From NCBI RefSeq assembly GCF_024437735.1, contig NZ_JANFQO010000006.1:186001-250000 (forward strand): a stretch of 64,000 bases of DNA. Direction: 5' to 3'. This document shows positions 28,856-37,167 of the stretch, piece by piece. This stretch comes from Tahibacter harae. GTDB taxonomy: Bacteria; Pseudomonadota; Gammaproteobacteria; Xanthomonadales; Rhodanobacteraceae. Both the position numbers and the translations under genes were made by a program. The first letter of the stretch is position 1. Each line of letters begins with the position of its first letter. The notes beneath the pieces were generated by a model. The model was not told where the DNA came from. It did not search any database and saw only the letters and a program-made list of their open reading frames with translations.

Positions 28856-29548
28856 GTGCAGCAGCTGCCTCTGGGATGGCGCTGGCCGGCACAGCAGCGC
28901 TTTGAAACGTTTTTCACCGGCGGCAATGCGGCCGCCGTGGACCTGCTGCAGCGCATCGCCGCCGGCGCGGAGCAGGCCTGGGTCTATCTGCACGGCGCCG
29001 AGGGCAGCGGCCGCACCCATCTGCTGATGGCGGCCTGCCAGGCAGCCAGCGGCGCGGGCCTCACCGCGCAATACCTGCCCCTGGCCGCGCTGGGCGCGGA
29101 CCGGGACGAGGCAATACGCGGCTTCGGCGGCAGCGACCTGCTGGTCGTCGACGACGTGGACGCCATTGCCGGCGACCGCGCTGCCGAGCACGCGCTGTTC
29201 GATCTCTACAACCGCTGCCGCGCCGAAGGCAGCACGCTGGCCTTCGTCGCAACTGCGCCGCCGGCGCAGATCGGCCTGGGCCTGCCGGACCTGGTCTCGC
29301 GCCTGTCCAGCTGCACCCAGGTCGCACTGCGCTCGCTGGATGACGCGCAGCGTCGCGAAGTGCTGCGCAGCCGCGCCGAGGCGCGCGGCATCGCCCTGGA
29401 CGAGACTGTGCTGGATTTCCTGTTCACCCACTACGCCCGCGACCTGGGCAGCCTGGGCAACCTGCTCGACCGGGTCGACCGCGCCTCGCTGGCCGAGCAG
29501 CGCCGCGTCACCGTGCCGTTCCTGCGGCGGCTGCTGAAGGCGGGCTGA
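28856..29548 (+). CDS. hda: DnaA regulatory inactivator Hda
   Basis: 230 residues from a GTG at 28856, placed one nucleotide after the previous stop. It resembles the AAA+ core of DnaA without domains I and IV: it begins MQQLPLGWRWPAQQRFETFF, where QLPL is the sliding-clamp-binding type motif; Walker A-like GAEGSGRTHLL and Walker B LLVVDDVDAI follow. Hda with the clamp stimulates ATP hydrolysis on DnaA after initiation. The gene ends the DUF2066-phosphatidyltransferase-permease-hda run. Confidence 0.93.
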   Translation: MQQLPLGWRWPAQQRFETFFTGGNAAAVDLLQRIAAGAEQAWVYLHGAEGSGRTHLLMAACQAASGAGLTAQYLPLAALGADRDEAIRGFGGSDLLVVDDVDAIAGDRAAEHALFDLYNRCRAEGSTLAFVATAPPAQIGLGLPDLVSRLSSCTQVALRSLDDAQRREVLRSRAEARGIALDETVLDFLFTHYARDLGSLGNLLDRVDRASLAEQRRVTVPFLRRLLKAG

Positions 29549-29555
29549 GACTTTT

Positions 29556-29585
29556 GCCCCGGGCCGGCGCAGGCCGGAGCGGGGC
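29556..29585 (+). terminator. possible hairpin terminator after hda
   Basis: GCCCCG (29556-29561) pairs with CGGGGC (29580-29585) and CCGGC (29564-29568) with GCCGG (29573-29577), with a 2x2 internal loop. It starts 8 nt after the hda stop. No T-run follows, so this is tentative. Confidence 0.35.
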
Positions 29586-29743
29586 GTTCCGGTTGCGCCG
29601 TTCAAAGACAGCGGTATCCGCCCGTAAAAAGCGCGAGCGATCTGGGCGCAGGCATTGCCGGTCGCAGTCGCCACCGTTGCCGCAAAGGCGCGGGAAGCGC
29701 CGGCAGGCTGACCTGCCCGCGTTCCCGCGGCCTGTCCGCCGGC

Positions 29744-30028
29744 TCAGCGGGTATTGGCCGCCGTGCCCTCGACCAGGATCAGCTCGCGATTGGCGGCCAC
29801 GGTCTTGTCGCCTATGCCCTGGACCTTGGCCAGTTCCTCGGGGCTCTTGAACGAGCCGTTCTTCTCGCGCCAGGCGACGATCGCCTCGGCCTTGCTCTGG
29901 CCCACGCCCTTGAGGCTGGCGGCGATGGTGGCCGCGTCGGCGGTGTTGACATTGACCGGCGGCTGGCCGGCGAAGGCCGGCAGGCACAGGGCCAGGGACA
30001 GGAGCAGGGATTTGATGAAGGTGTGCAT
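29744..30028 (-). CDS. ComEA-like helix-hairpin-helix protein (copy 2)
   Basis: 94 residues. Signal peptide MHTFIKSLLLSLALCLPAFA, then one helix-hairpin-helix DNA-binding domain (VNVNTADAATIAASLKGVG, then VQGIGDKTVAANR). Such small secreted ComEA relatives bind double-stranded DNA in the periplasm, and in naturally competent Gram-negatives act as the ratchet for DNA uptake. It is about 85 percent identical by eye to the gene at 30049-30330, lies 20 nt behind it, and is clearly a tandem copy. Competence pilus genes are not in the window. Confidence 0.85.
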   Translation of the reverse strand: MHTFIKSLLLSLALCLPAFAGQPPVNVNTADAATIAASLKGVGQSKAEAIVAWREKNGSFKSPEELAKVQGIGDKTVAANRELILVEGTAANTR

Positions 30029-30048
30029 GGTCGGATTTCCCCTGTGGT

Positions 30049-30330
30049 TCAGCGGCCCTTGGCCGGCGCACTTTCAACCAGGATCAGTTCGCGGTTGGCG
30101 GCCACGGTCTTGTCGCCTATGCCCTGGACCTTGGCCAGTTCGTCGGCGTTCTTGAAGGCGCCGTTCTTCTCGCGGTAGGCGACGATGGCCTCGGCCTTGC
30201 TCTGGCCCACGCCCTTGAGGCTGCTGGCGATGGTGGCCGCGTCGGCGGTGTTGACGTTGACCGGCTCGGCGGCGAAGGCCGGAAAGCACAGCGCCAGGGA
30301 CAGGACGAGGGACTTGATGAAGGTATGCAT
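30049..30330 (-). CDS. ComEA-like helix-hairpin-helix protein (copy 1)
   Basis: 93 residues. Signal peptide MHTFIKSLVLSLALCFPAFA and a single helix-hairpin-helix domain with the same blocks as the next gene. Differences from copy 2 are mostly conservative (AYREKNGAFKNADELAK against AWREKNGSFKSPEELAK). Role as for copy 2: periplasmic DNA binding, possibly in DNA uptake. The two genes are in one orientation with a 20-nt gap, so one promoter in the 231-bp gap before the peptidase gene probably serves both. Confidence 0.85.
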   Translation of the reverse strand: MHTFIKSLVLSLALCFPAFAAEPVNVNTADAATIASSLKGVGQSKAEAIVAYREKNGAFKNADELAKVQGIGDKTVAANRELILVESAPAKGR

Positions 30331-30561
30331 TGCCGTTTCCTTTGAAGTGGTCTGGGAGGTCGTGCCGGAGTGGCCTCGACAGGTGACACGATAGGACCGG
30401 CTCCCCGCCGCTTCCTCGGTGCAATGCCGCGCCGGAGCCTGCGCGGATGCCGCGCGCGGAGCTGGGAAAAATCCCAGCCGCGCCGGGCCGCGGGCGGCGG
30501 AACTCGTTAGGCGGCGGGGCGCGGAGTAAGATCCGCGCTTTGCCGTTCCACGAGAAAACGC

Positions 30562-32040
30562 ATGAATACCGAACAGCTGCGCGCCTTCGTTTCCGCCAAA
30601 TGGGACGAGGAAATCGTCCCCCGCCTGGTCGACTACATCCGCATTCCGAACAAGTCGCCGATGTTCGATGCCGACTGGGCCGCGCACGGCTACATGGACC
30701 AGGCGGTGGAATTGCTCGCCGGCTGGGCGCGGCAGCAGCCCATCGCCGGCATGCAGGTCGACGTGGTGCGGCTGGAAGGGCGCACGCCGCTGATCTTCAT
30801 TGACATACCGGGACAGAACGACGATTGCGTCGTGCTCTACGGCCACCTGGACAAGCAGCCGGAGATGACCGGCTGGGCCGAGGACCTGGGTCCGTGGATT
30901 CCGGTGATCAAGGGCGACAAGCTGTACGGCCGCGGCGGCGCCGACGACGGCTACGCCATTTTCGGTTCGATCGCCGCCATCCTGGCGCTGCAGGAACAGG
31001 GCATTCCCCACGCGCGCTGCGTGGTGATGATCGAGGCCTGCGAGGAATCCGGCAGCTACGATCTGCCCTATTACGTCGATCACCTGGCCGCGCGCATCGG
31101 CCGGCCTTCGCTGGTGGTCTGCCTGGATTCGGGCTGCGGCAACTACGACCAGCTCTGGCTGACCACCAGCCTGCGCGGCCTCACCGGCGGCAACCTGCGC
31201 GTCAAGGTGCTGGAGGAAGGCGTGCATTCGGGCGATGCCTCCGGCGTGGTCGCCTCCAGCTTCCGCATCCTGCGCCAGCTGCTGTCGCGGCTGGAGGACG
31301 AGAACACCGGCCGCATCCTGCCACAACAGCTGTACGTGGATATTCCCGCTCAGCGCGTGGAACAGGCGCAGCGTTCGGCCGAGGTGCTGGGCGATGCGGT
31401 GTATTCCAAATTTCCCTTCGTGGAGGGCATGCGGCCGATGAACGAGACGCGCGCCGAACTCGTGCTCAACCGCACCTGGCGGCCGGCCCTGTCCATCACC
31501 GGCGTCGCCGGCCTGCCGCCGCTGGATTCGGCCGGCAACGTGCTGCGCCCGTTCAGCGCGGTCAAGCTCAGCCTGCGCCTGCCGCCGACCTGCGAAGGCG
31601 CCGCCGCCGGCGAGTTCGTCAAGGAACTGCTGGAGCACGATCCGCCGTACGGCAGCCAGGTCAGCTTCGATCTGGAAAAGGCTTCCACCGGCTGGAACGC
31701 GCCGCAGCTCTCGGCCTGGCTGGAGAAATCGGTGGACGAGGCCTCGCGCACCTTCTTCGGTCCCGCGCCGGCCTACATGGGCGAGGGCGGCACCATTCCG
31801 TTCATGGGCATGCTGGGCGAGAAATTCCCCGGTGCGCAGTTCCTCATCACCGGCGTGCTGGGCCCGCATTCCAATGCCCACGGCCCGAATGAATTCCTGC
31901 ACATTCCCACCGGCAAGCGCGTGACCATGTGCGTAGCCAAGGTCATGGCCGACCACTTCGTCGCCAGCCAGGCCGGCCTGACCACCGGCGTTGCCGCCAG
32001 CGATGCGCATACCCACCATGGCGAGCACGGCTGCTGCTGA
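30562..32040 (+). CDS. M20 family metallopeptidase (dipeptidase-like)
   Basis: 492 residues. Metal-site blocks of the M20 family are visible: YGHLDKQPE (His ligand and catalytic Asp), GRGGADDGY (bridging Asp) and IEACEESGS (catalytic Glu pair); the dimerisation lid lies about residues 215-390. It probably hydrolyses dipeptides or acylated amino acids in the cytoplasm, as no signal peptide is seen. The C-terminus ends HTHHGEHGCC, a His/Cys-rich tail not needed by the fold and suited to bind metal. It stands alone, divergent from the comEA pair. Confidence 0.92.
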   Translation: MNTEQLRAFVSAKWDEEIVPRLVDYIRIPNKSPMFDADWAAHGYMDQAVELLAGWARQQPIAGMQVDVVRLEGRTPLIFIDIPGQNDDCVVLYGHLDKQPEMTGWAEDLGPWIPVIKGDKLYGRGGADDGYAIFGSIAAILALQEQGIPHARCVVMIEACEESGSYDLPYYVDHLAARIGRPSLVVCLDSGCGNYDQLWLTTSLRGLTGGNLRVKVLEEGVHSGDASGVVASSFRILRQLLSRLEDENTGRILPQQLYVDIPAQRVEQAQRSAEVLGDAVYSKFPFVEGMRPMNETRAELVLNRTWRPALSITGVAGLPPLDSAGNVLRPFSAVKLSLRLPPTCEGAAAGEFVKELLEHDPPYGSQVSFDLEKASTGWNAPQLSAWLEKSVDEASRTFFGPAPAYMGEGGTIPFMGMLGEKFPGAQFLITGVLGPHSNAHGPNEFLHIPTGKRVTMCVAKVMADHFVASQAGLTTGVAASDAHTHHGEHGCC

Positions 32041-32056
32041 GCCAGTGTGCAGCCGG

Positions 32057-32172
32057 GATTGGGGATGTGGAGGTTCGGGATTGGCTTGCGTACAAGGGGA
32101 GATACGCAGGTTTCCATTCCCGAATCCGCGGCCGGGCCGCAGCGCCTGATCGTCGGCGTTGCGACCGTGGCT
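32057..32172 (+). repeat. partial duplicate of the PAP2 gene leader and 5' end
   Basis: This 116-bp unit matches 32173-32310. Both copies have a GATTGGGGAT...TTCGGGATTGG head, then TTGCGTACAAGGGGA. In this copy the start codon position reads ACG (32104-32106) in place of ATG, yet the following frame still encodes PESAAGPQ then RLIVGVA, like the intact gene, with six codons deleted. It is a decayed, untranslated copy. Confidence 0.85.
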
Positions 32173-32310
32173 GATTGGGGATGAGGGGATTCGGGATTGG
32201 GATGAGTTTGCGTACAAGGGGAACTATGCAGGATTTCACTCCTGAGTCCGCGGCCGGGCCGCAGCCCGGCCGCTGGCCGCGGCGCCTGATCGTCGGCGTC
32301 GCGGCCGTGG
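32173..32310 (+). repeat. intact copy of the duplicated PAP2 leader
   Basis: Second unit of the tandem duplication. It carries the functional AAGGGG ribosome site (32216-32221) 4 nt before the ATG at 32226 and includes the first ~28 codons of the PAP2 gene. Confidence 0.85.
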
Positions 32311-32912
32311 CGCTGCTGGCGCTGGCGGTGTCCTCGCTGTTCGCCGACGGCGGCGCGCACACGCTGGACCGGCAGATCATGCTGCTGCTGCGCAATCCAC
32401 AGGCGCCGGACGATCCCCTCGGTCCGCACTGGTTCGAGGACGTGATGCGCGATATGACCGGCCTGGGCGGCATAGGCGTGGTGGTCGGCGGCGGCCTGCT
32501 GTTCGCCGGTTATCTGTGGCTGCGCCGGCGCCGCGGCGACGTGCTGATCCTGGCCGGGAGCCTGGCCGGCGCGCAGCTGATCAGCGCCGTATCCAAGCTG
32601 CTGGTGGCGCGGCCGCGGCCGGACCTGGTCTCGCACGAGGCGCAGATCTACAGCGCCAGCTTTCCCAGCGGCCATACCCTGATGGCGACCGTCACCTGGG
32701 TCACCTTCGCCATGCTGCTGGCGGCGGATTTCGAGGACCGCCGCGTGCGCGACTATCTGCTGCTGATCGCCTGGATCACCGCGATTGCAGTGGGTTGCAG
32801 CCGCGTCTACCTCGGCGTGCACTGGCCCAGCGACGTGCTGGCCGGCTGGGCGATAGGCGCGCTGTGGATGGTGGTGCTTTCGCGGCTGGTGCCGCGGCTG
32901 CGCGGACGTTAG
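32226..32912 (+). CDS. PAP2 family phosphatase
   Basis: 228 residues from the ATG at 32226, preceded by AAGGGG; an ATG 51 nt earlier lies inside repeat DNA. Around six membrane segments. The phosphatase signature is complete: KLLVARPRP (motif 1), PSGH (motif 2, catalytic His) and SRVYLGVHWPSD (motif 3, nucleophile His). It probably removes phosphate from a lipid such as undecaprenyl diphosphate or phosphatidate at the outer face of the inner membrane. Its 5' end is partly duplicated upstream. A second PAP2 gene lies at 53056. Confidence 0.9.
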   Translation: MQDFTPESAAGPQPGRWPRRLIVGVAAVALLALAVSSLFADGGAHTLDRQIMLLLRNPQAPDDPLGPHWFEDVMRDMTGLGGIGVVVGGGLLFAGYLWLRRRRGDVLILAGSLAGAQLISAVSKLLVARPRPDLVSHEAQIYSASFPSGHTLMATVTWVTFAMLLAADFEDRRVRDYLLLIAWITAIAVGCSRVYLGVHWPSDVLAGWAIGALWMVVLSRLVPRLRGR

Positions 32913-32925
32913 AACGACAGGACTG

Positions 32926-32956
32926 GTTATCCGGGATGCCGGATTCGCGAAAGCGG
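32926..32956. repeat. CCGGGATGCCGGATTCGCGAAAG repeat fragment
   Basis: CCGGGATGCCGGATTCGCG followed by AAAGC resembles the heads of the dispersed GGGATTCGGGATT elements; it begins 14 nt after the PAP2 stop. Confidence 0.35.
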
Positions 32957-33144
32957 ACGCGGTTGGGTGGCATCGTATCCCCAGCCTGAATGGCTGCGAC
33001 TCCCTCGCCCGCAAGCTCGCTTGGGGCGGGGACAACGATCAACTTGCTGTCGGTTTGGATCTTCGCTTGAATCTTCAACAAGCGGTGACTCGGCGAAAAC
33101 CGGAGTCTTTCGCGAACCGACGCGCGCCCCCCTCGACCAACCCG

Positions 33145-33177
33145 CTCTCCCGAGCGCGCTTGGGGAGAGGGCTTTTT
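33145..33177 (+). terminator. intrinsic terminator after the PAP2 gene
   Basis: CTCTCCC (33145-33151) pairs with GGGAGAG (33163-33169) across an 11-nt loop, then GGC and five T (33173-33177). It is oriented for rightward transcripts from the PAP2 gene and lies just before the end of the converging response-regulator gene. A weaker look-alike (CCCTCGCCC...GGGGCGGGG) lies near 33000-33035. Confidence 0.65.
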
Positions 33178-33195
33178 CTGGCGCTTCAATCTTTT

Positions 33196-33843
33196 CTAGC
33201 GCTTCACTCCGGCCCGCCACGCATACACGGCCGCCTGCGTGCGGTCCTGCAGTTCGAGCTTGGCCAGCACATTGCTGACATGCGTCTTCACGGTCTTCTC
33301 GCCTATGCCCATGCGGGTGGCGATGACCTGGTTTGAAAGGCCGTCGGCCATCAGCTCCAGCACTTCGCGTTCGCGCAGGCTGAGGCGGTCCAGGGCGCTG
33401 GGCGCCGGATCGGCGGCGGGAGCGCGCACGGCCTGGACCAGGCGGGTGGCGATGCGCGGATGCAGTATGGCTTCGCCGCGGGCGGTGCGGCGCACGGCGT
33501 CGGCCAGGGTTTCGGCGTCGGTGTCCTTGAGCAGGTAGGACAGGGCGCCGGCCTGCACGGCGTGCACGATCTGGGCGTCGTCCTCGTAGCTGGTCAGGAT
33601 CAGCACCTGGGTGGACGGGCAGGTGGTGCGGATCAGACGCGTGGCCTCCACGCCGCCGCCGGGCATGACCAGGTCGATCAGGGCCACGTCCGGCGTCAGT
33701 TCGCGGCAGACCGCGGCGGCGGATTCGGCGCTGTCCGCCTCGCCGACGATGCTGAGATCGTCGCAGGTGTCGAGGAAGGCGCGTATGCCCTGGCGCACCA
33801 GGACGTGGTCATCGGCGATGACGACGCGGATGGGTTGAGTCAT
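33196..33843 (-). CDS. NarL/LuxR-family response regulator
   Basis: 215 residues. The receiver domain has Asp11-Asp12, the phosphoacceptor Asp57 in VALIDLVMP, and Lys near 109 in SYLLKDTD. The C-terminal LuxR-type HTH (about residues 150-210) has LSLREREVLELMADGLSNQ. It is read 2 nt after the histidine kinase stop and is surely its partner. The sequence is close to LiaR/NarL-type regulators; the genes it controls cannot be told. Confidence 0.94.
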   Translation of the reverse strand: MTQPIRVVIADDHVLVRQGIRAFLDTCDDLSIVGEADSAESAAAVCRELTPDVALIDLVMPGGGVEATRLIRTTCPSTQVLILTSYEDDAQIVHAVQAGALSYLLKDTDAETLADAVRRTARGEAILHPRIATRLVQAVRAPAADPAPSALDRLSLREREVLELMADGLSNQVIATRMGIGEKTVKTHVSNVLAKLELQDRTQAAVYAWRAGVKR

Positions 33844-33845
33844 TG

Positions 33846-35285
33846 CTATCGTGCTCCGTAATTGCAGCGTACGCGGACCTCGGTGCCGGCACCGGGGGGG
33901 CTGATCAGTTCGAATTGCCCGCCTGGCAGGCCTTCGGCTCTGGCGCGCATGTTGGCCAGACCCATGCCACTGCTGCTGTCGGCGCCGCCAACGCCATTAT
34001 CGGCGATGGACAAGGCAATCTGTTCGTCCTTGCGGTGGAGGCGGATTGAGACCCGGGTCGCACGGCTGTGCCGCAGGACATTGGCCAGGGCCTCCTCGGC
34101 GATGCGCAGCAGGGCTTCGCCGTGGACCGCGTCGTCGGGGATGGAATCGTCCAGATCGAACTCGCGCTGCAGGCCGCTGATGCGGGCCCAGCGCTCGGCC
34201 AGTTCGCGCAGGCGCGGCGCGAGGAAGCCGCGCGGCGGACGCTCGCTGCGCAATTCGTCCAGTACGTTCACCAACTGGCGCTGGATGCCGCTGATCAGCT
34301 CGGAGGAGTCGTCCAGGCGGGTCTGCGCCGCGGCCAGGTCGGTGCCGAGCAGGCGCTGGGCGGCGCGGATCTGCAGGTTCAGGGCGAAGGCCTTCTGCTT
34401 CACCGTGTCGTGCAGGTCGCGCGCGATGCGCTGGCGCTCCTGCAGGCTGGCCAGTTCGGTGCGGGATTGCATCAGGCTCATCAGTTCGCAGGCCATGCGG
34501 TTGAGATCGCGCGACAGGCGGCCGAGTTCATCGCCGGACTCATCCGGAATCAGGGTGGAGAAGTCGCCTTCGCTCCAGGATTCGGCTGCATCGGCGATGG
34601 TGTTCAGCCGCCGCGTCACCCAGCGCACCATGAAGAACGCGGTGGCGATGCTGAACACGACCAGGTAGACGAACAGGATCGGCCATTCGAAGCTGTTTTC
34701 GCTGACCAGCCGCCGCCAGGGCAGGGGCAGGCGCAGTTCGGTCAGCAGGAAGCCGCGCACGCTGCCGTCGGTGGCGGGGATGGCGGCGAGCACGCGGCGC
34801 ACGCGCTGCGGCGCCTCGTGGCCGGGCAGGTCGGCGCTGCCGTCGCGGCGGGCCTGTTCCCAGGCCGGGTCGCCGGGCGGCGGCGGGGTGGCGGTCCAGG
34901 CGCCTTCGGGCGCATTGGCCAGCACGCGGCCCTCGGCGTCGTAGGCGCCGACCGCGATCGGCACGCTGGACAGCTCCAACATCACATAGGAACTCGGCGC
35001 CAGGCCGTCCTGGGGCCGTTCCAGCCGCAGCACCAGGGCTTCGGCGCGGGTGGACAGCTCGATCTGGCTGGGCGGCTGGCCGGCCTGCCAGTTGCGGCCC
35101 ATGTCGCGTGCGGCCTCGCGCGTCATGTTCGCCATGCGGCCGGAATCTACCGCCTCGAACAGTTCGTGGAACTCCAAGCTGATGATGGTCCACTGGATCA
35201 GCGCCAGCGCCGGCACCGACAGCAGCAGGTAGAACAGGGCCAGCTTGAAGGTGAGGCCCTGCAGCGGGTGACGACGTTGCGACAT
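33846..35285 (-). CDS. sensor histidine kinase (HisKA_3, LiaS/NarX type)
   Basis: 479 residues from the ATG at 35285. A membrane segment near residues 12-32, a periplasmic sensor of about 170 residues, a second membrane segment, a HAMP domain, then ARDLHDTVKQKAFAL with the phosphorylated His of HisKA_3 and a HATPase domain with ADNGVGG and GMGLANMRARA. It should autophosphorylate and pass phosphate to the response regulator 2 nt downstream. The periplasmic ligand is unknown. Confidence 0.93.
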   Translation of the reverse strand: MSQRRHPLQGLTFKLALFYLLLSVPALALIQWTIISLEFHELFEAVDSGRMANMTREAARDMGRNWQAGQPPSQIELSTRAEALVLRLERPQDGLAPSSYVMLELSSVPIAVGAYDAEGRVLANAPEGAWTATPPPPGDPAWEQARRDGSADLPGHEAPQRVRRVLAAIPATDGSVRGFLLTELRLPLPWRRLVSENSFEWPILFVYLVVFSIATAFFMVRWVTRRLNTIADAAESWSEGDFSTLIPDESGDELGRLSRDLNRMACELMSLMQSRTELASLQERQRIARDLHDTVKQKAFALNLQIRAAQRLLGTDLAAAQTRLDDSSELISGIQRQLVNVLDELRSERPPRGFLAPRLRELAERWARISGLQREFDLDDSIPDDAVHGEALLRIAEEALANVLRHSRATRVSIRLHRKDEQIALSIADNGVGGADSSSGMGLANMRARAEGLPGGQFELISPPGAGTEVRVRCNYGAR

Positions 35286-35350
35286 GGCTTTACCGCCGGG
35301 GAGACGCGGCAGTGTGAAGCCTGCCGCGGCAGGGTGCCAGTGGGGAGCCG

Positions 35351-35420
35351 GGATCCGGGATTCGCCAGGCTGCGCCGATGCGCCGTTGCGAATCCCGAAT
35401 CCCCAATCTCCAATTCCCGG
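35351..35420. repeat. inverted pair of GGGATTCG-type repeats
   Basis: Arm 1 GGATCCGGGATTCGC (35351-35365) pairs with arm 2 GCGAATCCCGAATCC (35388-35402), 14 of 15 positions matching, and arm 2 continues CCAATCTCCAATTCCCGG to 35420. It fills the gap between the secreted protein gene and the histidine kinase gene and would form a hairpin in RNA. Confidence 0.7.
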
Positions 35421-35422
35421 CC

Positions 35423-36238
35423 CTAATTCACCGCTTCCACATCCAGCGCGGCCAGGCGGTTGGCTTCCTCCGGCCAGTTGCCCAGCAACGTCACCCGTTC
35501 GCTGCGCAGCGAGCCGTTGCCGACATTGACCACGGCATAGGCGCTGGATGTGTCGTTGGGCTCGGCCAGGGCGCTGTTGTCCTCGATGGCGACATCGCGC
35601 AGGGCGATCTCGCCGAGGTTGAGCATGGCCGAGGCGGTCAATACCGAGCTGCGCCGGCCGGTCACGGTATTGCCGGCCAGGCGCGTGCGGGTCAGTTCCA
35701 GGCGGCCGAAGTTGAGCACGATGCCGGCGTCGCGCTTGGCCGAGAGCACGGCGTTGTGGCTGATGTCGCAGTCCCAGCCGCGCAGCGTGCCGTAGTTGAT
35801 GACGATGGCATTGGCGCCGTCGGCCAGGTTGTCGGTGATGCGCACCCGGTCCAGGTGCAGCACGCCGCGGTTGATCAGGCTGCCGCGCGCGGCCTCGGCC
35901 AGTCCCAGGTTTTCCAGCGCCAGCTTGCCGGTATGGGCGACGCCGATCAGGGCAAACCCGGCATCGGAATAGCGCCGTATCTCCGCGCCGTTGCCGACGA
36001 TGGTCAGCGCGCCGCGGATCAGCGGCAGGCCCAGGCCGGCGGAGTCGGCATCCGGATGGCGCACGAGGTAGAGGCCGCCGGGCGCCAGTTCGATGCGGTC
36101 CGGTTCGCGCGTGGCCTCGGCCGCCCGGATCGCGGCGATCAGGCCGGCGCTGTCGTGGTCGCGGATGGTAAAGGTGGCTGCGGTCGCGGGGACGCAGGCG
36201 GCGGCGAAGAGAAGGGCGGCGATCATTCGAAAATTCAT
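35423..36238 (-). CDS. secreted beta-helix-like protein, unknown function
   Basis: 271 residues. Signal peptide (MNFRMIAALLFAAACVPATA). The mature part is made of repeating short units such as LTIVGNGAEIRR, LINRGVLHLDRVRITDN and IVINYGTLRGWDCDISHN, the spacing of a right-handed parallel beta-helix seen in polysaccharide-active and surface proteins. No catalytic residues can be assigned. It is read toward the histidine kinase gene, 137 nt away with repeats in between, so it is probably a separate unit. Confidence 0.75.
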   Translation of the reverse strand: MNFRMIAALLFAAACVPATAATFTIRDHDSAGLIAAIRAAEATREPDRIELAPGGLYLVRHPDADSAGLGLPLIRGALTIVGNGAEIRRYSDAGFALIGVAHTGKLALENLGLAEAARGSLINRGVLHLDRVRITDNLADGANAIVINYGTLRGWDCDISHNAVLSAKRDAGIVLNFGRLELTRTRLAGNTVTGRRSSVLTASAMLNLGEIALRDVAIEDNSALAEPNDTSSAYAVVNVGNGSLRSERVTLLGNWPEEANRLAALDVEAVN

Positions 36239-36497
36239 TGGTATTCCCCAGGCACGGCTGCCGTCGCCGGGCAACGTGCGGCAGCGGCATAGAGTTAACG
36301 ACCTAAACCGCAGGCCGCTGCAACAAGGGCTCAACCGGCGCGCGGCGGACCGACGGGCGGCGGCAAATCGCCGCGGCGATGGTGTTGACGCCCTGCCGCC
36401 GCGGCGTTCTGTCCGCGCTGTCTGCGCCGATCGCCGCGGCCTTTCGCGCAGGGCGCCGCTCGCGGCACAATGCGCGCCCCCTGCCTGGCCTGATCCC

Positions 36498-36977
36498 ATG
36501 TCGCGTCGAATTGCCGCCCGCCGCTCTCCCATCCATGGCAACGGTGTGTTCGCCGTCGTCGATCTGCCGGCCGGCACCACGGTCGTCGAATACAAGGGCC
36601 GTCTGCTCACCCACGCCCAGGCCGACAAGCTGTATCCGGGCAACGCGGACTCGGGCCACACCTTCCTGTTCACGCTCAACGAGCGCTACGTGCTCGATGC
36701 CAACCAGGACGGCAACGTGGCGCGCTGGATCAACCACAGCTGCGCGCCGAACTGCCAGTCCTTCCTGCACGAGGATCCGGGCGGCGACAAGCGCAAGGAC
36801 CGCGTGCTGATCGAAACCCTGCGCCCGGTCCGCGCCGGCGAGGAGCTGTGCTACGACTACGGCATCAGCCTGGCCGAGCGCCATACCGCGCGCCTGAAGG
36901 CAATCTGGGCCTGCCGCTGCGGCGCGCCCAACTGCACCGGCACCATGCTCAAGCCCAAGCGCAAGCCGGCGCGCTGA
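36498..36977 (+). CDS. SET domain protein-lysine methyltransferase
   Basis: 159 residues from the ATG at 36498. The SET blocks are all present: HGNGVFAVVDLPAGTTVVEY at the start, RWINHSCAPNC (the NHS/C knot that binds SAM), and ELCYDYG (catalytic Tyr), followed by a post-SET zinc motif CRCGAPNCTGTM. It should methylate a lysine of a protein using SAM in the cytoplasm. Its target is unknown; bacterial SET proteins can act on host or own chromatin-like proteins. It stands alone, divergent from the beta-helix gene. Confidence 0.9.
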   Translation: MSRRIAARRSPIHGNGVFAVVDLPAGTTVVEYKGRLLTHAQADKLYPGNADSGHTFLFTLNERYVLDANQDGNVARWINHSCAPNCQSFLHEDPGGDKRKDRVLIETLRPVRAGEELCYDYGISLAERHTARLKAIWACRCGAPNCTGTMLKPKRKPAR

Positions 36978-37167
36978 GCGCCGCGGAAGGCGCCGCGCGC
37001 GCCGGCATGATGGCCGGACGCGCGGAAACCCGCTTCGCAGCAGTATGAACAGCCGGGTTTCCCCGCGACCAATACTGGGTACTATTGGACACGCTGCCGA
37101 TCGCGCGCCGGCGGAGCCCGGTGGAGCGGTCCGGCCAATGACGAATCCCGTGGGGGAGCGAAGGGCG

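Noticed and set aside
30049-32217. 722-codon minus-strand frame containing a ComEA-like end
   Set aside because: Only its last 93 codons are a real gene (start at 30330); the rest is antisense to the M20 peptidase.
32900-33195. Possible CRISPR-like repeats near 33000-33180
   Set aside because: Only two loosely similar CCCTCNCCC...GGGGNGGGG hairpins; spacing and identity do not fit an array, and one is a terminator.
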